From Labia minor (Eukaryota > Arthropoda > Insecta > Dermaptera > Spongiphoridae), in NCBI GenBank assembly GCA_963082975.1, contig OY720345.1:77221034-77285033 (forward strand): DNA of 64,000 bases, in the 5' to 3' direction. Below are positions 43,792-55,151 of the stretch, piece after piece. Both the position numbers and the translations under genes were made by a program. Below the pieces are notes generated by a model. That model did no database searches. It was not told where the DNA came from and saw only the letters and a list, made by a program, of their open reading frames with translations. Position 1 is the first letter of the stretch, and each line of letters begins with the position of its first letter.

Positions 43792-44908
43792 CAGTGATAC
43801 CTCGACATACGAGCTTAATTCGTTCCAAGACCTTGCTCGTATCTCAAATTGGTCGTATCTCAAAGCACTTCGCGCCATTAAAACTAATAGAAAAGCTTTT
43901 AATCCGTTCCAGTCCCCAAAAATCACCTTAGTTTTGTTTTTTTTATGGTATTTTGAATCAAACAAATGTCTTTACAAGAAGGAACATTTATTTAAAAACA
44001 ACAAAAATAATGGGAACATTTAAATAAATAAAAATAAGAAGAATTTAAAAAAAACTTAAATATCATCGCTTGTCTTTGCTTTTTTCGCCTCCCCTTGCTC
44101 ATCTTGTTCTGCAAAGCGTTTTACAAAATTGTCTAAGGAAGTTTGTTTTTTCCTCCCCTTCAGGGTATTGCGAAAATGATTGAGACAGGTTGCGGAACAT
44201 GTGCTTTGTGTACAGCTTCTTAAAATTAGAAATCACTTGCTGATCCATGGGCTGCAAAATAGGTGTGGTGTTGGGTGGTAAGTACAGAATCTTTATGAAT
44301 TTAAATTCTTCTTGTAAATCATCCTGAAGATTTGGGGGATGAGCAGGTGCGTTGTCAAGAACAAGGAGGGCTTGTATTGGCAAATTGTTTTCTTCCAACT
44401 ATTTTTTCACAGAAGGGCCAAACACTTGGTTAATCCATTCTACAAATAATTTTCTGGTGACCCATGCTTTAGGATTTGCTCGCCACATGACATTCAGCTT
44501 CTCTTTTATAACTTTATGAGCTTTAAAAGCTCTGGGATTTCCTGAGTGGTAAACTAACCTAGGCTTTATTTTGCAGTCACCACTTGCATTGGCGCACAGT
44601 GCCAAAGTCAATCTATCTTTCATAGGTTTGTGACCCTGCATTGTCTTTTCTTCCGCCGTTATATATGTATATAAAATTTGGAAACGCGCACACAAACTCT
44701 TTCAAAATAAGGGTAAAATGCACTGTGATTCGATCCGAGGTGGTTGAAAAAAACTTAGCTTTGCACACGGCACCAATATGCGGGGGCAAATTGGTGCCGT
44801 GTGCATCGTCACGGGGTGCTCGTATCTCAAATCTTGCTCGTATCTCAAAGCAAAATATCGGTCGGTTGGCGGCTCGTATCTCAAAACACTCGTATGTTGG
44901 GGCACTCG
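43792..44908 (-). mobile_element. pogo/Tigger-like DNA transposon
   Basis: The left end CAGTGATACCTCGACATACG is preceded by TA; repeated GCTCGTATCTCAAA motifs occur at both ends, with CACTCGTATGTTGGGGCACTCG at the right as an imperfect inverted end. Encodes a Tigger-type transposase on the minus strand. The right end abuts a SINE without a second TA. Confidence 0.85.
44099..44695 (-). pseudogene. Tigger transposase DDE core, with nonsense codon
   Basis: Two adjoining frames in the same phase, split by a TAG at 44399-44401. First: EEKTMQGHKPMKDRLTL, LCANASGDCKIKPRLVYH, NVMWRANPKAWVTRKLF, WINQVFGPSVKK. Second: LLVLDNAPAHPP (catalytic Asp), LPPNTTPILQPMDQQVISNF (third catalytic Asp). The N-terminal HTH/CENP-B region is missing. 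This is DDE_1 of the jerky/TIGD1 type. Inactive as it stands. Confidence 0.88.
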
Positions 44909-45110
44909 TTCAAGTCCCGGGCCTTGCAAGGAAATTTCCCTAGCTGGGGTGTATGGGACGGAGTCAACCCAGCCTCCGGGAACAACATTGGAGAAAAACT
45001 ACTTGATAGCGCCTCCGATCAAGAAAATCAAGGTAAAGGTTGAGAGGACCCGTTCGTTCTACTGATCATTGATATAACTGACTTGATAGGCGTAGGACAT
45101 ACAAAGTCAG
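44909..45110 (+). mobile_element. tRNA-derived SINE, head-truncated
   Basis: Starts in the B-box region (TTCAAGTCCCGGG) and follows the 46612 copy to ACATACAAAGTCAGGGG, then a T-run. Confidence 0.8.
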
Positions 45111-45257
45111 GGGATTTTTTTTTTATGTTTATGTTTTTAAAACTCCACTCTTAGGTAGATGTTATTCTTAAAAAATCTATACGTTAATCTCTTCTATTAA
45201 TATTATTCTTATTATTATGATCATATTATAATGTATCTTAATGAAATTACTTTTCAG

Positions 45258-45471
45258 GTCGGAACTGTATATCAATTGGTTATCACTATCTCAATTTTAT
45301 TATCACAAGTTTTTGGTTTGGATATACTTTTGGGTACAGAAAATGGTTGGCCATGGCTTTTGGCATTGACAGCAGTACCAGCAATCTTTCAATTAGTGAT
45401 GCTGCCTCTATGTCCAGAATCACCAAATCATTTGCTTATTAGTGAGGGCAATGAACTTGCAGCACAAAGAG
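45258..45471 (+). CDS. GLUT1-like facilitative sugar transporter, one internal exon
   Basis: Exon between TTTTCAG (45251-45257) and a GTATAT donor at 45472: 71 codons plus one base. VGTVYQLVITISILLSQVFG and GWPWLLALTAVPAIFQLVML are membrane segments TM5-TM6-like of the sugar porter family, followed by the cytoplasmic motif PESPNHLLISEGNE. In class I GLUTs this is usually PESPR or PESPK; Asn replaces the basic residue here. The protein would import hexose across the plasma membrane by facilitated diffusion. No other exon of this gene was recognised; flanks are transposons, so introns must be long or this is an isolated exon. Confidence 0.85.
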
Positions 45472-45655
45472 GTATATTTTAAATAAACTACTAAGTTCTT
45501 GAGTGCACAAATAATCCTATTCCTCTCTGTGTCTATTGGTTTCTATTCTGCGCTACGTTCATTCAATTACTATCTTCTTTGTCCCCCCCCCCTCTTCTCT
45601 TCCTGTTCCTCCTACTGTGTTAATATTTAATCTAATATCATTGTGTAGCTCATAT

Positions 45656-46277
45656 CAGTGGTCGTAATTAGATTTTGGGTATCGTGCCAAAAAAGATGTC
45701 TCTGTTCAGATCAATATTTTGGCGTGCCATAAAATAAAATAGTATTGAAATATCAGAAATTAAAATGTATTTATTCGTTTTTATATTTTATTCAAAACTC
45801 CTATATATGTAATCAAAAAAAAAAAAAACAAAAAAAAAATTTCAAAAACTAACTAAACGATAAAAAATAATATATCAAAAATTAAATAATAAAAGTTTAC
45901 TTCAATTAGAAAAAAACACAATATTTTCTACAGTTGCCCAGTATGAGATCTTTTTTGTATAAATTGTGTGACGCTAAGTTGTCTATATTTGATATGTAAT
46001 ATTACATGTATTCTGTTTCTGGTTTTGATTAAAATTACATTCATTTGTGAAAATAAGAATTCGCAATAAAAAGTTGAAGGAAATACTGTTAATGCAGCTA
46101 TTGCTAGCTTTTTTAATGATGAGAACTGATTTGGAATCGTCATTTACGGTGAACGTAAGAAAACTTCGCGCGCAGAAATTTTTTAACCTGTATGGTGCGA
46201 CGAAATTTTTTTTTTTTCATATTTTTATAACGCGTGCCAGAAAAATTTCGAAGCGTGCCACGTAATTGCGATCACTG
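45656..46277 (-). mobile_element. hAT element remnant with 8-bp target duplication
   Basis: TIRs CAGTGGTCGTAATTA (left) and, reversed from the right, CAGTGATCGCAATTA. Flanks are GCTCATAT and GCTTATAT (7 of 8). On the minus strand, 46143-45928 reads FSSLKKLAIAALTVFPSTFY then LFSQMNVILIKTRNRIH, the C-terminal dimerisation region of hAT/ZBED-like transposases. The catalytic core is deleted. Confidence 0.85.
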
Positions 46278-46404
46278 GCTTATATTCTATATAACTAACC
46301 TTCTTATACAAAAGTTTTATATGTATTGAAATTTATTATTAAAAAATAAAAAAATAAAAAATAAATTATACATTTAATTTCAATATATTCAATGAATAAA
46401 GTAA

Positions 46405-46445
<41 letters not shown>

Positions 46446-46611
46446 TTATATTATATAGATTAAGACATTTAAATATTATTGCAATTAATATAAAATAATA
46501 TTGTAAAATCTGGTTAAACCAAGTTTAGAAATAGTTTCAAAAGGTAGTTTATTATTATAAATTATATTTTGTTATAAATTATGATTTTCATATGTAAAAT
46601 TTTAAAAAGAA
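46278..46611. other. AT-rich spacer with (TA)n
   Basis: (TA)n at 46410-46443. No gene. May include intron of the GLUT-like gene. Confidence 0.5.
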
Positions 46612-46870
46612 GGCGCCTTTGGGTGTGTGGGTAGCGAACCTGCCTCACATTCACATGGTCCCGGGTTCAAGTCCCGGGCCTGGCAAGGGAATTTCCCTAG
46701 CTGGGGTATATGGGACGGAGTCAATCCAGCCTCCGGGAACATCATTGGGGAAAAGCTACTTGATAGCGCCTCCAATCAAGAAAATCAAGGTAAAGGTTAA
46801 GAGGACTTGTTCTACTGATCATAGGACACATTGATAGGCGTTGTCCTCGCGTAGGACGTACAAAGTCAGA

Positions 46871-46923
<53 letters not shown>
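46612..46923 (+). mobile_element. tRNA-derived SINE, full-length reference copy
   Basis: Head GGTGTGTGGGTAGCGAACCTG (A-box-like) and GGTTCAAGTCCC (B box) 40-60 bases into the element, then a body through CTACTTGATAGCGCCTCC and GGCGTTGTCCTCGCG, ending AAAGTCAGAGGTTTA followed by (TA)n and (GA)n. Not a functional tRNA: no pairing acceptor stem. Other copies: 7903, 44909, and 48084-47903 on the minus strand. Confidence 0.85.
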
Positions 46924-46924
<1 letters not shown>

Positions 46925-47299
46925 CAAGTTTTTATATTTGAATTTTCTTAACAAATGATAAAATAATAATTTAAATATAATATATATTATATATATATTA
47001 TATATATAAGTAAATTTCAATATTTTTCCATCATAGTTATTTCATAACTTGTATTATTCATGTTTTTGAAGTTTATGAAGAATTTTCTGAAAAAGAAAAT
47101 TTAATTTATAATCATTAGCCTTGACTTCCCTTGCACTAATTGACTAATATGTTAGCTTAATCTGGCTCTTTTCTTTTGGTATACTTTATTTGGATGTCAA
47201 GAAATTATGTATCAAAAGACCACTGCACGAGTAGTACACAAGTCCCAAGTGATGGCATTGTGGAGGAGAAGGAGAAGGAGGAGGACAGACTAAAATTAG

Positions 47300-47898
47300 C
47301 TGGAGTGTCTCCACTCGACTATCTCGCAATTTGAATTGGATTAAATAACATAATATATTATTTTTAAATTAAATTTAATTAATTATAAATTATAAATAAT
47401 AAATATTAAACCAGCGCATGTTTGGCTTTTTGTTGATGGCACCATGGCACGTGTTGGCGCGTGAGATATGCAGTGTTAAAAAATTAATTCTGGTACTTTC
47501 AGCAATTCAATCAAGCTGAAATTCTATATATAGCAGTTTTATACAATTATTAATCATGTGAAAAATTATCAAACATATATTTTTATTTTTACGGTCACTT
47601 TAGAGGAAAAAAAATCAAAACGTTGTAGGTAATGACCCTCTTCCGGTTGACCTACATTTCTCAAAAGTTGATAGAAAACTATGAATTTTGAATAATGTCC
47701 ATGTACCAAATTTCATCATTCTAGCTCAAACCGTTTTTGCGTAATCTTGCCTACATACATACACACACACATACACACACACAGACATTTTTCTCAACCT
47801 TAGTGAAAATGATTCAGGAACCTTCAAAACGTGTAAAAACATCAAAATCTCAACATCGAAAATTTTCGTGATCGCAATACTATCTCTGGCGAGATAGT
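47300..47898 (-). mobile_element. Helentron-like element family B, copy B1
   Basis: Read on the minus strand: 5' ACTATCTCGCCAGAGATAGT, central (GT)n, and near the 3' end GCGAGATAGT, the inverted partner of the 5' end, followed by the hairpin GAGTGGAGACACTC and the terminal CAG. Same architecture as family A with different sequence. An adjacent inverted SINE starts at 47903. Confidence 0.8.
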
Positions 47899-47902
47899 AA
47901 AA

Positions 47903-48084
47903 AAACCTCTGACTTTGTACATCTTACGCAAGGACAACGCCTATCAAGTCGGTTATATCAATGAGGTGTCCTATGATCAGTAGAACGGGTCCTCTTAACC
48001 TTTACCTTGATTTTCTTGATCGGAGGCGCTATCAAGTAGCTTTTCCCCAATGTTGTTCCCGGAGGCTGGGTTGACTCCGTCCTA
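47903..48084 (-). mobile_element. tRNA-derived SINE, head-truncated
   Basis: Reverse-complement match to the body and tail of 46612-46877; breaks at GTCCTATAGACC. Confidence 0.8.
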
Positions 48085-48094
48085 TAGACCTCTA

Positions 48095-48345
48095 GAGTAG
48101 AACTTCATCGGATTTTTTCCGCGGCTCCCTTAATTAGGGTGACCATATTTCGAAAACACCAAACCGGAACAAACGGTTGAAAAAAAGTACGAAATTTTCA
48201 AAATCTTGGGTCCAAAAAACGATTGAGACAAATTGAAAAAATTTTTCCAACAAAATCATCTTACCTTTTTTTTAGAACCAAAAAATTTCAAGTATTAGGA
48301 AATTTTTACTCGGCTCACAATTTAGGAATCACTGGTCTAGAGGAT
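48095..48345. mobile_element. Decayed hAT-like terminal sequences
   Basis: TTAGGGTGACCATATTTCG near 48136 and AATCACTGGTCTAGAGG near 48330 resemble hAT ends. CTCTAGAG-like words lie at both outer limits (48091, 48336) and could be an old 8-bp duplication. Boundaries uncertain. Confidence 0.4.
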
Positions 48346-48359
48346 GAAGGAAGTCTAAA

Positions 48360-49296
48360 TACCTAATATTTATTTATATATATATCCCGCCTCCGAAAAA
48401 AAAAATCCCCCCTAAAAATAAATTTCTCGGAAATTTCATAATAAAAATTTTCACGGAAATCTTAACGAACAGAATAAAGATGATGGAATGTTAAAGAAAA
48501 AAATTAAAATAGTCCAAAGAATAATTTATTCTATATTTCATACTATTATAGTTTATTAATTATTAAGTATATATATTTGAGTAAAATATAAATTTTTTTA
48601 ATAACATCATCATAATACTTTACAATATTGTTAAAATTGACTAGTTTTAAATTTTTTAACAAATTACAAACAAGTGACATACTTACTTTAATATTGAAAC
48701 TTAGATTATATCTTGACTAGAAATTGTCTTCATATTTTAATTGATTGAAATTTAAAACGATTTAAATGAATTAATAATGTTTTATATACGTCATTTATAA
48801 AGTCAATGTTATTTAAAATAAAAAAAAATCAATTTTAATTAAATATGTATATGTAAAGAACTATTGTGAAAAGATTGAAATCAATTCTAAAAGGTATATA
48901 TTTATTTTCAATATTTATCTTGATAATCTTATAATTTATACATATATAATATACTAATTATTAATTTTAAAATAATTATTTTTATATTGATCCATTTAAT
49001 GGTGTGGGAATAAAATTAAAATCAATAAATATAGTTTTTAAAAAAGATAAAAACTAATTCTAGTTTTTTATAATTTTCTTTTTCAATATACTAATTCATA
49101 ATTAATTTCATTTTGGCATGCAATATGAATGTTTTGATCAATCGCTAAATATATATCTTAAATAAAAAAATAGATTTATAGTTTTATTGATAGAGAATAT
49201 ATATTTGATTATTCAAGTATAAAGTCGAAAATCTGGATATGGGGATTATTTACAAAATAATACATTTACTTTTTATATGTATTTCATATTTTTTTT
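48360..49296. other. AT-rich interval
   Basis: No coding frame or bounded repeat recognised. Confidence 0.5.
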
Positions 49297-49880
49297 ACTA
49301 TCTCGCCAGAGATAGTATTGCGATCATGAAAATTTTCGATATTGAGATTTTGATGTTTTTATACGTTTTGAAGGTTCCTGAGTCATTTTCACTAAGGTTG
49401 AGAAAAATGTCTGTGTATGTGTGTGTGTTTGAAGAAAGATTACGCAAAAACGGTTTGTGCTAGAATCATGAAATTTGATAAACGGGTATTAAACTTCAAC
49501 ATCTATCAACTTTTGAGAAATGTAGCTCAACCGGAAGAGGACCATTACCGACAACGTTTTGAGTGACAGTAAAAATAAAGATATATGTTTGATAATTTTT
49601 CACGTGATTAAAAACTGAATAAAACTGATATATATATATAGAATTTCAGCTTGATTGAATCGCTGAAAGTACTTGAATTAATTTTTTAATACTACAAATC
49701 TCACGCGCCAACACGTGACGTTGTTCCATCAACAAAGGGCCAAACACGCGGTGTTTTAATAAATATTATTTATTAATTTTAATTTATAATTTATAATTAA
49801 TTAAATTTAATTTAAATATATTATATTATGTTATTTAATCCAATTCAAATTTGCGAGATAGTCGAGTGGAGACACTCCAG
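49297..49880 (+). mobile_element. Helentron-like element family B, copy B2
   Basis: Complete from ACTATCTCGCC to the hairpin GAGTGGAGACACTCCAG, opposite orientation to B1. The short open frame at 49239-49463 lies within it and is not a gene. Confidence 0.8.
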
Positions 49881-50904
49881 AATTTTTATATACATTTTAA
49901 TAGCAATTATTCGATTCGATATATAGTAGGAGAATTAAATGACATCATCAATTTATTATAGAACGAATCCGTAAATATATTTTTAATATTATATATTAGC
50001 TATTGATTATATTGTAATTCCACTCTTAATATAATGTCTTATATATACTTACTTGAAAAAGGAAATCCAATTATGAGATCAAAATTAAAATTACTTATTC
50101 ATATAATCTTTCATTTTGTATATCAAAACGCCAATTGAAAATGAGTGAAAAAATGATTTCTTGGTTATATAAAAATTAAAATATGATTTTTTAGACGTCC
50201 TCTTCGCATTTAATTAATATTAGAATTATTTATTAAAAGAAAACAAAAACAAAATTAAATTATAAATATAAATAAAACATAAAAATTATAAATATTATAT
50301 ACATATTCTTTGATTGAAATGAATGTACATATCAAATTTTAAATAAGTTGACATAAATAATTAATAATAATTAATAAATAAATCCAATTTATATGATCTT
50401 AATATATGATCTTAATATATTGTGAGATGTTTTTCCCACGGCCAATTATATGTTGCATGTTGTGAGTATGTGATTACACAAATTGGGAAAAAATCACTCG
50501 AAATGCAATTAAACAAAAAATTGAAAAGTTAGGCTAAGCAGACGTCTTAAATATTATAAGAGATTCGGCAATTGCAATTACTAAATGCAATAACCAAATA
50601 CGATGTACCACTCGGGGGTACAGGGGGCGGAGCCCCCGTCCAGCTGTGAAGAGCGCCGAAGTGTTTATTTTAAATGTTCTTTATAATTTAAGTTCCCAAT
50701 ATACTCCTTCAATTTGTAACTGGTACTTTCTTCAATTCTACTGTTTTTTCCAAAGGATTTCATGGGGGATAAAACTTAATACCACCTGAATTCGAAGTAA
50801 GTATTATAGGTGTATTATTATTGTTAATATCTATATATACATATTTAGGTATATAATATTTCTATATATAGTATGTGATACCTACTCTTATATATGTATA
50901 TCTT
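49881..50904. other. AT-rich interval with a GC-rich patch
   Basis: Around 50610-50660 there is GGGGGCGGAGCCCCC, a short palindrome in a GC-rich island that looks like a transposon end. No element could be bounded. Confidence 0.4.
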
Positions 50905-51172
50905 CTTCGTTGTCGATAACTTCCTAGCGGAAGTGTCGTGGCCCTAATAACTCCACAGGAGTCATAGGGTGTTCATGGGAAAATTTGACCGAAGTGGTTT
51001 CCCCTTGCCTTCTTCGGTGGGGGAGCCGATGTTAATTTGAATTAAATTTTTATATTTATTAATTTATTAAATTAAATAAATATATAATCTTGAGTTCTAT
51101 GCTGGGATTCGAACTCAGGCTTCCTGTGTAGAAATCTAGTACTCTACCCACTCAGCCATGCTGCCCCTATAT
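50905..51172 (-). mobile_element. Second tRNA-derived SINE family
   Basis: Minus strand from 51168: GGGGCAGCATGGCTGAGTGG (A-box-like) and GAGTTCGAATCCCAG (B box), about 75 bases in all and tRNA-like, but without a matching acceptor stem. After an AT-rich linker a body follows (GGGGAAACCACTTCGGTC, GAGTTATTAGGGCCACGAC), ending near 50905 in a TA-rich tail. Confidence 0.6.
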
Positions 51173-51266
51173 ATATAAACATAGTTATATTTGCTTTGCA
51201 ATTGTTACATTATATTGTTTTTCACTACAGAAGTAATTAACATTCAATGTTAATGTGATATTTGAA

Positions 51267-51900
51267 TAAGTTGACCTGTGGCTAGGTCCGAACCGACCGA
51301 CGGTTTGAAATAAATTAATTTCCAGCTACAGAAACAATTTCAAATAATTTTAATATATCTATTAATGTAATAAAAAACAGATAGGCATATAACATAAATA
51401 TTTTTAATTTTATTTTATTTATAATATATATGTAAGACCAGGCTGTGACGTCATGAATGGCTGGATGACGTCATATAATTTTAAATTAAGAAAAACCTAT
51501 AAAGATGATTTTTCTCGACAATAAAACCAATACAAAGTGAATGATTCGTGATGATATGTAAAAAATCTCCTCATGTGAAATTTGGTGTGAAAATAACCCT
51601 TTCCTTAATATCGTCGATCGCTAATACTACCACTTCCGGTTTCCGGAATTGCACCAAAAGTTGATCAATTCATCCCACTGATGCATTAAATAAATATACC
51701 AAATTTCATCAAAATCGGTTGAGCCGTTCAGGCTGTACACATCTATACGGACGGACAGACGGACAGACGGACGGACAGACATCATGCTAAAAATACTTTT
51801 TTCTGTTTAGAAAGTGCATGATTCGTGGAGATATGTAAAAATCTCCACATGTGAAATTTGGTGTGAAAACAATACCTCCCTTACTATCGTCGGTCGGTAA
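51267..51900 (-). mobile_element. Helentron-like element family A, copy A3
   Basis: Complete copy with 3' hairpin, paired TGACGTCA at 51448 and 51470 regions and the GGAC/AGAC microsatellite. Confidence 0.85.
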
Positions 51901-52121
51901 AAATAAAAGACTTGTCATCACGCGGCCCATTTAAGGCGACTGGTTTTCTTGATTGGGTCTGGAAGTTTCAGAAGTTAAGAAAATCAATCAAATGTGCTAT
52001 GACACCTCTTTAAACTACCCTAATTTATGGTCCGATTTTGTCACAAAAACAATCCAATTCCCGCCCATCATTCCAAAAAAAAACCCATCTAAATATCAAA
52101 AATCAAGTTTTTCAAAATTTT

Positions 52122-52348
52122 CTAGGTCCGAACCGACCGACGGTTTGAAATAAATTAATTTCCAGCTACAGAAACAATTTCAAATAATTTTAATATATCT
52201 ATTAATGTAATAAAAAACAGATAGGCATATAACATAAATATTTTTAATTTTATTTTATTTATAATATATATGTAAGACCAGGCTGTGACGTCATGAATGG
52301 CTGGATGACGTCATATAATTTTAAATTAAGAAAAACCTATAAAGATGA
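52122..52348 (-). mobile_element. Family A partial copy A4, duplicate of 51282-51508
   Basis: 227 bases identical by eye to 51282-51508 at a constant offset of 840. Starts within the 3' hairpin region and stops before the microsatellite, where an hAT-like end begins. Confidence 0.85.
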
Positions 52349-52352
52349 CCAT

Positions 52353-52529
52353 CAGGGATGTCAAACTCGCGGCCAGGCCAATATATCGGCAAATATTTAA
52401 ATTTTTTCAATATGGATCTAAAAAAACAAAAAAAAAAAAAGGTAAAATGTTATTCTCTATAAGAATTTTAAACATTTCCGACTATTATTCAAAATATTTT
52501 TTTTGCGGCCCGCCTAAAGTTAAACCTTG
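52353..52529 (+). mobile_element. Small hAT-like element
   Basis: CAGGGATGTCAAACTCGCGGCC on the left and GCGGCCCGCC...AAACCTTG on the right are imperfect inverted ends of the type common in hAT MITEs. No clean 8-bp duplication. Confidence 0.45.
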
Positions 52530-52711
52530 AAAATGATCTACTTATAGCTGGAAAAAAAATATTTTCTTTCTAATACTGTGAATACGAGTTTAAATAAAAT
52601 ACAAAATTAAATTTTTTTGCCAGATTTTGTAAAATCAGTGTTTCATTTACAAAATGTTTTTAAATATTTAAATTTAAAAAAAAATCTTAATGAAAATTTG
52701 TCTTTGAGAGA

Positions 52712-52800
52712 TCCCGGGGGGGGGGGGGACCCCGACATAGGAAAGTGGAGAGGCTAGTCAACCCCCCCCCCCCAGGGGCAAATCCTGGTTGCGCCACTGA
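52712..52800 (-). mobile_element. hAT terminus with poly(G) and poly(C) tracts
   Basis: Minus strand from 52800: CAGTGGCGCAACCAGGATTT, a classic hAT end, then a run of G's. The plus strand carries a G-run at about 52718-52730 and a C-run at about 52764-52776. The opposite end was not found. Confidence 0.55.
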
Positions 52801-53661
52801 AAAATGGATATTTAATATTTTATACTAAAACTAAATACAAAATAACCTTAAACGAGGTTTTTGTGTTAAAACTAAATTTAGATTTAAAGATTTAATTAAA
52901 TATACAATTATTAAAACAAAAATTATTTTCGTAATATTTATGAAGGACAGAGATATTTAAAAAACGGAAGTATGGTTTGCTAGTAGAATGATCAACATTC
53001 GATTGGCGAGATATTAAAACGATTATATAATAGATAATTAATAACTATTTTATAAAATCAAATTTTATAAATATTTTTATTTTCTTAGCTCAAGGAGAAT
53101 TAACTAAATTAATGATTGACTAAAATTTATTAAATAAAACATAAATAATTATATACTTGTTATAATAATATTTCAAGAGATTAAATAATAATATACATCT
53201 ACCGTACATACATACGTATACCATATTACCATATATATATTTAACTTTTAAAATTTACTTCAAAGTTTTTCATTTATTATTTTTTTTTTATTAACTTCTA
53301 CATATAAATTAATTTTTTAAAATATTTTATTTGCAATTTTTTTCTATATTCTATATATTCTAACTTCAGTAAGCTATTATTTTTAAATAAATAAATATTA
53401 TATAAATTTTATAAAATAATATTTATATGATCAAAAAAACTTAAGGAGGACAATAATGACATTTTATTCATTTTAAAAATTAGTTGCATATCATTACGAT
53501 ATTATGAAAGAAAATTAATTAATAATTACTATTTATGAATTAAGAACATGGTAAAACAAATAAATAATGCCTATATTTTATAATTTTTTTTTATTTTTCG
53601 GCAGATTATATAATAAAATAATTTGTATAATTTAATATCATTGATTGAAAATAAATTAAGT
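52801..53661. other. AT-rich interval
   Basis: No feature recognised. Confidence 0.5.
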
Positions 53662-54187
53662 TATAACGGGCACTAGCCTAGGTTAGTTCCAATTGATGGA
53701 TGCAGTAACCTAGCCCCACGTTGGGCGCCAATTGTAACGGGGATTTTAGGTTATAAATGAAAGATCGGGGTTCTCGAGTGAAAAATCTTTATTTTTATTC
53801 AAGTAATACAAAGGATGGACTAGTTTAGGGGGAAGGGGGCACAGGTTAGTTCCAATCGATGGATGCAGTAATCTGCGAGGGATAATCCAGGTTAGTTCCA
53901 ATGGGATGGATGCAGTAACCTGGGTGGGCAGGAGAGGCTGGTGATACCTTCTAGGTCTCCTGTCGCTCTCTCTTTTTGTGTTTCGGGCGAGCCCTTATAT
54001 AGAGGTAGTTTGTGGAGGGGCGCCGGCCGGGTGGTGAGGCGAGGTGCGCGCGCAGTTTGGCGGAGCGGACCGGGCGCGCGCAGCTGGGCGGAGCTGATCG
54101 GGCGCGCGAGACAGTGGAGGGGCGAGCGAGACCACTAGCGCTCCGGAGAGCCTATTAGCGGGGCGCTTCGGAATTATTTTCGCTACA
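53662..54187 (-). repeat. 3' LTR of the GC-rich element
   Basis: Contains an internal primer-site copy at 53713-53730 (minus strand TGGCGCCCAACGTGGGGC) and three units of a 32-bp motif, AGGTTAGTTCCAAT...GCAGTAACCT (53680, 53843, 53889), whose ends are inverted repeats. The first base pair of the canonical terminus is altered (TA instead of TG). Open frames here, such as 53941-54138, recur in the other LTR and are not genes. Confidence 0.9.
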
Positions 54188-54225
54188 ATCTCCCCCTCAG
54201 GATCATGAAATCGTCCCGATCATGA

Positions 54226-54474
54226 TCATGTATGGGTGACTGTCTGTTTCCTAGGGCGTCCTCGTCGTCGAAGGGGTTGGACCGGCGCTTCCTCAGCGGG
54301 CGTTGTTGACTGGAAGGGGCTCAGCTGCGATGAGTGGTAGACCCCTATTGGTTCGGTGGGAAGTAATAGACGGCTGGCGTACTCGATGCACCGTTCTTCT
54401 GCTCCCTCCCCCTGGAGGAGAGCTGCACCTAGAGCGTAGGCACTAGCATCGGTACGTTGTCGATGCGGTGACAC
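54226..54474 (-). pseudogene. Fused pol scraps (RNase H and C-terminal tail)
   Basis: TDASAYALGAALLQGEGAEE and YASRLL are the start of a Ty3/gypsy RNase H domain with its DAS motif. About 40 residues later the frame becomes a pol C-terminal-like GRPRKQTVTHT tail. The intervening RNase H and the whole integrase are deleted, which explains non-autonomy. Confidence 0.75.
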
Positions 54475-54674
54475 CGGGTGCTCGTGGTCGTGGCGATGAT
54501 GACATCCAGGACAGTGGCGGCGGCCGCAGCACGTGTTGTCGCGCAGGAGACGATGGCGCGGATGGAAGTGACGGCAGTGATGGCCAACATGTACGGCCTA
54601 GGTGGTGTTGACGACCCGTATGATGACGATTATGTCCGAGGCGACTGCGATGACGGCGACGACCTCGGCGGCAG

Positions 54675-54795
54675 CCGTAGCGATGCAGGACCGGAGGCAG
54701 CCGTGGCGATGCAGGACCGGGGGCAGCCGTGGCGATGCAGGACCGGAGACAGCCGTGGCGATACAGGACCGGGGGCAGCCGTGGCGATGCAGGTC
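54675..54795. repeat. 26-bp minisatellite inside the LTR element
   Basis: Four to five units of CCGTGGCGATGCAGGACCGG plus GGGCAG variants. A second array, three units of CCGGAAATCTTCGGGG-type 25-26-mers, lies at 55028-55100. As 26 is not a multiple of three, the overlapping GC-rich open frames on both strands (54478-55176) are by-products. Confidence 0.85.
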
Positions 54796-55151
54796 CCTGA
54801 TCTCGAGTGCGGCAAGCTGGACTTTCCTGAGGGGCTGGAACAGTCCAGGCGTGTATTCTGGCGAGAAGGGGGCGTCGACGGCATACCCAGCGTCACGCCA
54901 CAGGAAATCGAGGTGCTCATCTGTGGGGGCTCGGTGTGGCGATGGTCCGTACGCGTTATCTTGGGTTTTAACCTTGGGCTTCTTCTAGATAGAATTGTGA
55001 CGGGTTCTTCTTTTCGAACACGCACTCACCGGAAATCTTCGGGGGGAAACGAGACCGGAAATCTTCGGGGAAAACGAGACCGGAAATCTTCGGGGGAAAC
55101 GGAAGAAAAAAAAATTTTTGTTTCCACTCGAGCCTCTAGTTGGGCGCCAAT

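Noticed and set aside
46612-46690. tRNA gene
   Set aside because: Same reason: repeated in several copies with a common body and tail, so it is a SINE head.
49239-49463. 74-codon frame, and 58289-58525
   Set aside because: Both lie within family B Helentron-like elements across the GT microsatellite.
51098-51170. tRNA gene on the minus strand
   Set aside because: A- and B-box-like sequences are present but the acceptor and anticodon stems do not pair and a SINE body follows.
53941-54138. 65-codon frame repeated at 55432-55629
   Set aside because: Identical because it lies in both LTRs; no domain.
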